From NCBI GenBank assembly GCA_016126025.1, contig JAEFDA010000134.1:1-8413 (forward strand): a stretch of DNA of 8,413 nucleotides. The letters run 5' to 3'. This document shows, one piece after another, positions 5,242 through 8,413 of the stretch (its first letter is position 1; the number at the start of each line of letters is the position of its first letter). The notes under the pieces were generated by a model that was given only the letters and a program-made list of their open reading frames with translations, ran no database searches and had not been told where the DNA came from. Source of the stretch: Nitrososphaerota archaeon (GTDB lineage Archaea > Thermoproteota > Nitrososphaeria > Nitrososphaerales > Nitrosopumilaceae). The position numbers and the translations under genes are program-made.

Positions 5242-5522
5242 CTCCCCTCCAAGGTTTTTTTTAACGCGTCGACGGCAAGGGTGGACTCTGCCAAGAGCGT
5301 CTTGAGGCGGCCGTTCTCCTTTTGCAGGGCCTTGGCCGCGGCCGTATTCGACTTTCCGGCCATGGCGGCCTTGGCAGCCTCCAGAAACTTTTCCATCCAC
5401 GGATAGAAGGTGTTGGGCGAGAGGCCGTGCTTGCGGCATATCTCGGCCGTCTCCTCAGATGTGGTGGGCGTCTCCATCACTATCCTGTACTTCTCCTCCG
5501 CGCTCCACCGCTTCTTGGTCAT
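5217..5522 (-). pseudogene. IS3-family transposase orfA, without orfB
   Basis: ATG 5522 opens MTKKRWSAEEKYRIVMET, a helix-turn-helix of the IS3/IS911 OrfA type (ETAEICRKHGLSPNTFYPWMEKF). An alpha-helical, leucine-zipper-like segment follows (ALQKENGRLKTLLAESTLAVDALKK). The family part ends at LKKTLEG; the last eight residues come from the abutting IS5-type end. The codons TTA AAA AAA ACC near the end (5264-5253) hold A-AAA-AAA, a typical -1 frameshift site used by IS3 elements to make OrfAB. In the -1 frame translation stops 10 or so codons later inside the IS5 end, and no orfB (DDE domain) exists here. The element is therefore dead, truncated by the neighbouring IS. Confidence 0.75.
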
Positions 5523-5632
5523 CGCATGTACCTCCCGGCTTTACTCCGAATGTCTTTGTTACGGATCGGTCTCGCTCTAATGGGTCCCCCGCCACTGTCT
5601 CTCCGGCGTTTCCGGGGCTTCTTGCGTCCCAT
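5519..5632 (-). CDS. Small basic ORF coupled by ATGA to IS3 orfA
   Basis: ATG 5632 opens a 37-residue, strongly basic frame (MGRKKPRKRRRDSGGG; then RARPIRNKDIRSKAGRYMR). Its stop overlaps the orfA start as ATGA (5522-5519). A TATA-like CTTAAATAAT on the minus strand (5661-5652) is centred about 25 nt before the ATG, fitting a leaderless transcript for both ORFs. No family is recognised. It could be a leader peptide of the IS, or the end of a host gene into which the IS inserted. The Arg/Lys content suggests nucleic-acid contact, but only by composition. Confidence 0.4.
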   Translation of the reverse strand: MGRKKPRKRRRDSGGGPIRARPIRNKDIRSKAGRYMR

Positions 5633-5651
5633 GCCTGCCCCGATCCGACAG

Positions 5652-5661
5652 ATTATTTAAG
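5652..5661 (-). promoter_or_regulatory. TATA-like element for the basic ORF and orfA
   Basis: The minus strand reads CTTAAATAAT. It lies about 25 nt before ATG 5632. The element could also act rightward (ATTATTTAAG), but the plus-strand frame it would serve is only 21 codons. Confidence 0.45.
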
Positions 5662-5722
5662 ATCGTAGAGACATGTCTCCCTACTCACCACCCGTCTTCG
5701 AGAGGAACCTGCCAATCAAATG

Positions 5723-5730
5723 CTTAAATT
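5723..5730 (+). promoter_or_regulatory. TATA box of hicBA
   Basis: CTTAAATT is centred near 5726, about 26 nt before ATG 5752. This spacing favours 5752 over the in-frame GTG 5740 and ATG 5743 as the hicB start. Confidence 0.55.
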
Positions 5731-5751
5731 CTGGCTAATGTGATGAGATGC

Positions 5752-6012
5752 ATGGACATTCCACCAGACAGCGCAGAGGAATTCGGCGACAGGCTGGCGG
5801 TATTGGAAGCCGCGCAGGACAGCTATCGCGTTGCCGTTTGGGAAGACGAAGACGGCCGTATCGTTGCCAAATGCCTAGACCTTGAGGGCGTCGTAACCGA
5901 CGGCGAAAACCGCGATGCCGCACTGGCCAATGCCAATGAAGCAATATCGGCATACTTCGAATCCCGGGGCATTGACAAACAGTTTAACCTAGCCCCGGAA
6001 CCTAGGCGGTAG
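5752..6012 (+). CDS. hicB: HicB-family antitoxin
   Basis: About 86 residues. It has the partly degenerate RNase-H-like fold of short HicB proteins: YRVAVWEDEDGRIVAKCLDLEGVVTDGEN is the strand core, and AALANANEAISAYFESRG is the helix (both named in parts). No separate HTH or RHH tail follows, so this is the short type. HicB binds and blocks HicA, and usually represses its own promoter. Its stop overlaps the hicA start by one base (TAGTG), so translation is coupled. Codon use differs from glmS: Glu is GAA about eight times and GAG twice, where glmS strongly prefers GAG. This hints at transfer from another genome. Starts at 5740 (GTG) or 5743 (ATG) would add three or four residues. Confidence 0.82.
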   Translation: MDIPPDSAEEFGDRLAVLEAAQDSYRVAVWEDEDGRIVAKCLDLEGVVTDGENRDAALANANEAISAYFESRGIDKQFNLAPEPRR

Positions 6013-6236
6013 TGGCAAAACTCCCGCTTGTCTCTTCGCGCTATTTGATCAAGTACTTGGCAGCACACGGCTTCGTTCATGTACACACCAGGGGGTCGCA
6101 CCACGTCTTGAGGCGCGGGACACGCACGGTGGTGGTGCCGGAAAGGGCGCAGGTGGGCCGGGGACTGCTCTTGGAGATACTGGCGCAGGTTGGCCTCAGT
6201 CGGGACGAGTTTCTGGGCGATTACAATAAGAGATAG
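6012..6236 (+). CDS. hicA: HicA-family mRNA interferase toxin
   Basis: 74 residues, GTG start at 6012 overlapping the hicB stop. It shows the HicA layout: an N-terminal KLPLVSSRYLIKYLAAHGF, then HTRGSHHVLRR with the catalytic His of the RGSH motif, a VVVPERAQVGRGLL strand-helix, and LLEILAQVGLSRDEFL at the end. HicA is a dsRBD-like ribonuclease that cleaves mRNA when freed from HicB. All key parts are present, so it is probably active. The usual VP-H motif reads VPER, meaning that the His after VP is replaced, while the main His is kept. Gene order is antitoxin first, common for some HicBA loci. The pair sits among IS remnants, the usual setting for such modules. Confidence 0.85.
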   Translation: MAKLPLVSSRYLIKYLAAHGFVHVHTRGSHHVLRRGTRTVVVPERAQVGRGLLLEILAQVGLSRDEFLGDYNKR

Positions 6237-6380
6237 GCCGTGTGTACGTGAGATGGAGAGTTAACGGTGTATATGGCCAATCATGTATCGCGCGCGTGCG
6301 GCCGTGCCGGCGCGGACAGGGAGCTGAGAGCGGCCGGGCGCCCGGAATGCCGGCCCGCGGGGAGGGAGCCCGGCGCCCCG

Positions 6381-6388
6381 GTATAAAC
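6381..6388 (+). promoter_or_regulatory. TATA box with overlapping palindrome
   Basis: GTATAAAC is a good box A. It predicts transcription from about 6410. AACGA-AAA-TCGTT (6386-6398) is a perfect inverted repeat that overlaps the box and could be a repressor site. Confidence 0.5.
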
Positions 6389-6417
6389 GAAAATCGTTGC
6401 CATTTCAGGAAGATTTT

Positions 6418-6741
6418 TTGGACAAGGCCCTGAGCCGGCTCCTCCCGCAAGGACGGGGGAGGGATGGGATGCGTTACATAACCGGCGTCATATCGGGCAG
6501 GAACCCGTCCAAGGCATACAACAACTACAAGCGGTACGCGGACAGGCCGGACAAGTGGTACGAGCCCAAGCCCGTCGCCCCCATGAAGACGGAGTGGCAC
6601 CACGGGCTCAACCCGGCCAGCTGCGGCGGCCACCTATACCGGATACGGGAGCTGTGCCGCTCCATGATGCCGATAGTGGCGCGGGTCGCAGACGAGCTCC
6701 ACGAGAACCCGACGCACAACCCCTACCTGAGGATGCGGTAG
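6418..6741 (+). CDS. Unrecognised ORF, possibly cut by a stop codon
   Basis: The frame is open from TTG 6397. TTG 6418 fits the predicted transcript start. ATG 6469, preceded by GGGAGGGA, would give a shorter protein. The protein is basic and Tyr/Pro-rich in the first half (NPSKAYNNYKRYADRPDKWY) and ends with a helical segment (LYRIRELCRSMMPIVARVADEL) and NPTHNPYLRMR. I know no family for it. After the TAG at 6739 the same frame runs 30 more codons without a break (VFEAVRDGKPLPTPPRE ..) to a stop at 6832, with similar composition. A single base change in a once longer gene (~140 residues) would explain this. GGGAGG (6457-6462) can pair with CCTCCC (6441-6446), hiding the Shine-Dalgarno-like bases. 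Confidence 0.45.
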   Translation: MDKALSRLLPQGRGRDGMRYITGVISGRNPSKAYNNYKRYADRPDKWYEPKPVAPMKTEWHHGLNPASCGGHLYRIRELCRSMMPIVARVADELHENPTHNPYLRMR

Positions 6742-6961
6742 GTCTTTGAGGCGGTGCGCGACGGCAAGCCGCTGCCCACGCCACCCAGGGAAACACTCCC
6801 GCTGGCGAGGAGCGCGGCCGGAAACCCCTGGTAGGACATTCCCCACGCCACGGAGCGGGCTGCCCTGCCGGCGCGCCGCACGACACGTGCATGCGCAGAT
6901 TGCGCCACCATGGCGCAGGTTGCGCAGCACGCGGCGAGGCCCCCCAACCAGCGGGAAACTT

Positions 6962-7066
6962 GCCAAAAGCACCCGAAATCTATGACCGTGAAATGGCCGT
7001 GAAACGGATTTTTCGGCCAAAAGCACCCAAAATTCGTGCTCAAAATCGGCCCATTTCTATGACCGT
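6962..7066. repeat. Two-part imperfect direct repeat
   Basis: GCCAAAAGCACCC occurs at 6962-6974 and 7016-7028. TCTATGACCGT occurs at 6979-6989 and 7056-7066. In the first copy the two motifs are nearly adjacent; in the second about 27 bases lie between them. CCGTGAAA is also doubled in between. It looks like a decayed tandem duplication. Confidence 0.55.
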
Positions 7067-7221
7067 TAAACCCATTATGCCAAACCGCCCCAACTTCCTC
7101 TTATGCCGCCATCGCAGTGTGTTTTCCTGCCGCCCCCTCTAATATGATCTGCACACGCAACATCAAAACACCCGTCTCAAATACCGACAAGTTTCAGGCC
7201 ACGGCCCCCGCGCGCTGTGCT

Positions 7222-7322
7222 CGGCCATCCCGCCACATCGCGCCGGCCATCCCGCCACGCGCGACATCGGCCTCCGTACGTCCCCGATACCGTCGGCCAT
7301 CATACAGCACGCGACCGGCCAT
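7222..7322. repeat. CGGCCAT repeats in two 22-bp-spaced pairs
   Basis: CGGCCAT starts at 7222, 7244, 7294 and 7316. The spacing is 22, 50 and 22 bp. The first pair shares 15 bp (CGGCCATCCCGCCAC). A spacing of 22 bp is about two helical turns, so the copies in each pair face the same side of the helix. Confidence 0.5.
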
Positions 7323-7380
7323 TCGCGCATCGCCGTCCCACAACGTTAATACCAAAATCGATTTCCAAACCTAAACTCAC

Positions 7381-7453
7381 GCCGCTGCCGCTGCCGCTGC
7401 CGCCCGCCGCATCATAATCATAATCATCATCATATCATCATCATATCATCACG
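7381..7453. repeat. Adjacent GCCGCT and ATCAT low-complexity tracts
   Basis: About four units of GCCGCT (7381-7404) are followed by an ATCAT/ATCATAA-type tract (7411-7453) made only of A, T and C. The first is GC-rich and the second AT-rich, an abrupt composition change. No frame uses them convincingly. Confidence 0.7.
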
Positions 7454-8125
7454 ACGCCCACAACCTTGAAGCCCGCCGTTACGCAGGGCCGCCCGTCCCG
7501 CGCAGAGACGTCCCATGCCACACGCACACAGAAACACCATGCCACAGAGCCGTTCCGCACGCGCAAAGCCGCCCGCACCCAGCGCCGGAGGGAAGGCCCA
7601 GAACGCGCAACCTTCAGACCTTCCACTCGCATTCCATGGGCAGAGCGACGTTCCGTACACGCACAGCGCCACAGGACACCCCCTGCCCATCTCCAAGTGT
7701 GTCGAAGAATGTTACCGGAGAGAGAGCCGACAGGCTGCGCACGTCCGAGTCCGCCCAACGCTCCGCTCCGGCACTGTCGCACGAAGGCTGCCAGAGCATA
7801 TTGTCGCGCGCAGAACAGCCGGCGCCGGAGAGCCGCGCCGCCTTCTTCCCCCGTTGCGCCGGGGATGCCAGGCGCCAGGGATATTCAGGCCGTTCCGCCA
7901 AAGCACTCACCATGCGCGCGACGCTCCGCCCCCGCGCCGTTCCGTGCGCCGGCCGCGCAGGGCCTCCCCGATATGGCCCGCGCACCCGGATGTCCGTTCC
8001 CGGCGCCATTCCGCAAAGTCCACGATACAGAGAGCCGCGCAGAAACTGTAACAACTCTGAGATGGCGAAAGCGTCCCCCGCACAGATGTTACGCCTCCAA
8101 ACCGTATCAAACGCGGACCGGCCGC

Positions 8126-8288
8126 GTGGCCAGGGTCCTGAACCTTGCGGCAACGGTGTCCCATCAGGGGAGGGCGAGGGTCGTCGTAGTTCCCCGGAGG
8201 CTGCATTCCGGACGGGATTGAGGGCAAGCGGGTCCGGATGATCATCGAGGACACCCCCTCACGGGGGCTGGCCGGACCCCGACCCTAG
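8126..8288 (+). pseudogene. AbrB-like small protein gene with one frameshift
   Basis: From GTG 8126 one frame reads VARVLNLAATVSHQGRARVVVVPRRLH and then stops at 8219-8221. A one-base shift near 8204-8210 joins a second frame: PDGIEGKRVRMIIEDTPSRGL .., which ends at 8288. Together they make a plausible AbrB-like hairpin protein: strand, VP-R-x-L-H helix start, then I-x-G-K-x-V-R-x-I-I-E-D, as in small archaeal members. Neither half makes sense alone. It may be a decayed gene or a sequencing error. The true start is uncertain; I see only a weak AT-rich patch (ACCGTATCAAAC, 8101-8112) upstream. Confidence 0.45.
8230..8279. terminator. Nested hairpins between convergent genes
   Basis: GGGTCCGG (8230-8237) pairs with CCGGACCC (8272-8279). 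Inside it CCCCC (8254-8258) pairs with GGGGG (8263-8267) around TCAC. It lies just past the stop of the minus-strand gene ending at 8285 and inside the tail of the frameshifted AbrB-like gene. There is no clear T-run, so terminator function is a guess. Confidence 0.35.
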
Positions 8289-8413
8289 TTGGCGAGCCTG
8301 TCCTCAATCCTTTTGATCCTGGACTCGAGCCGGTCCATCCTGGCCTCCATCCTGGACGGCCTCCGCCCCCGGCCGTCCGGCGCCCCGTCCCGGGCATGTG
8401 CGCGGGGCGCCCC
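8285..8413 (-). CDS. C-terminus of a coiled-coil protein (cut by the window edge)
   Basis: The minus-strand frame is open from the window edge for 42 codons to TAG at 8287-8285. The last ~22 residues (RMEARMDRLESRIKRIEDRL) carry hydrophobic residues M, M, L, I, I, L at 4-3-4-3-4 spacing, a clean coiled-coil heptad with charged residues between. Before it is a Gly/Arg/Pro-rich linker (DGAPDGRGRRP). The protein itself is outside the window, so its identity is unknown. The stop overlaps the frameshifted plus-strand gene tail-to-tail. Confidence 0.55.
   Translation of the reverse strand, partial: GAPRAHARDGAPDGRGRRPSRMEARMDRLESRIKRIEDRLAN

Larger units (their letters stand above)
6835..8125. other. 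Long stretch without a convincing gene
   Basis: Several long frames are open on both strands (for example 7466-8221 plus, 7614-8153 minus). They overlap each other, are rich in Arg, Pro, Ala and Ser as expected from GC-rich non-coding DNA, and none has recognisable motifs or a TATA box at the right distance. The part 6960-7440 is more AT-rich and carries direct repeats, CGGCCAT repeats and low-complexity tracts. I would treat the whole stretch as intergenic or decayed DNA. Confidence 0.5.

Noticed and set aside
5740..5746. GTGATGA as a C box of a C/D RNA
   Set aside because: It is at the hicB start region with no matching D box and stem at suitable distance.
6242..6433. Plus-strand 63-codon frame after hicA
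   Set aside because: Low-complexity Arg/Gly/Pro sequence without motifs; it overlaps the promoter of the next ORF.
7466..8221. Plus-strand 251-codon open frame, with competing frames at 7515, 7636 and 7614-8153 (minus)
   Set aside because: Several long frames overlap, all Arg/Pro/Ala-rich as expected from GC-rich non-coding DNA. Only the last 30 or so codons of the 7466 frame look protein-like, and they are listed as the AbrB-like remnant.
1..8413. CRISPR arrays, rRNA or tRNA genes
   Set aside because: No regularly spaced repeats of 24-40 bp with unique spacers, and no recognisable tRNA or rRNA segments, were found by eye.

Overview
The window reads as a high-GC archaeal chromosome segment, most probably from a Nitrososphaerota (Thaumarchaeota) genome of the Cenarchaeum type. 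This is an inference. It rests on TATA/box-A elements that sit about 25-28 nt upstream of start codons (leaderless promoters), frequent ATA and AGG codons in the housekeeping gene, AbrB-type regulators, and a dense litter of broken insertion sequences. No rRNA, tRNA or universal marker is present to prove it.

Layout, left to right. Positions 1-965 hold the 5' part of an IS5-family DDE transposase on the minus strand, broken by two frameshifts and a stop; the window edge cuts it. A short non-coding stretch with an inverted repeat leads to glmS (1218-2840, +), the one clear metabolic gene, with its own leaderless promoter. Converging on glmS is a tiny minus-strand gene (2830-3051) whose product has a cysteine at every third residue, fourteen in a row. 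Positions 3052-3264 carry a TATA element flanked by an inverted repeat, and two copies of a short hairpin repeat. Then comes a small ORF coupled by ATGA to an IS630-type transposase fragment that dies at a perfect hairpin. Next is a compact two-gene operon: an AbrB-type DNA-binding protein overlapping a NucS/EndoMS-like PD-(D/E)XK nuclease, preceded by a symmetric operator-like site over the TATA box.

Positions 4712-5632 (minus) are a mosaic: a zinc-ribbon ORF, a second truncated copy of the same IS5-family element, and an IS3-family orfA that keeps its slippery A-run but has lost orfB. A small basic ORF is coupled to that orfA. A hicB-hicA toxin-antitoxin pair follows (5752-6236), with codon use unlike glmS. 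An unrecognised ORF, apparently cut by a stop codon, covers 6418-6741/6834.

From 6835 to about 8125 I see no convincing gene, only repeats and low-complexity tracts. The right edge holds a probable AbrB-like gene broken by one frameshift (8126-8288) and the coiled-coil C-terminus of a minus-strand gene (8285-8413).

Overall this is an accessory, defence/mobile-element island beside glmS. It contains a toxin-antitoxin pair, an uncharacterised regulator-nuclease pair, and at least four decaying IS pieces from three families.
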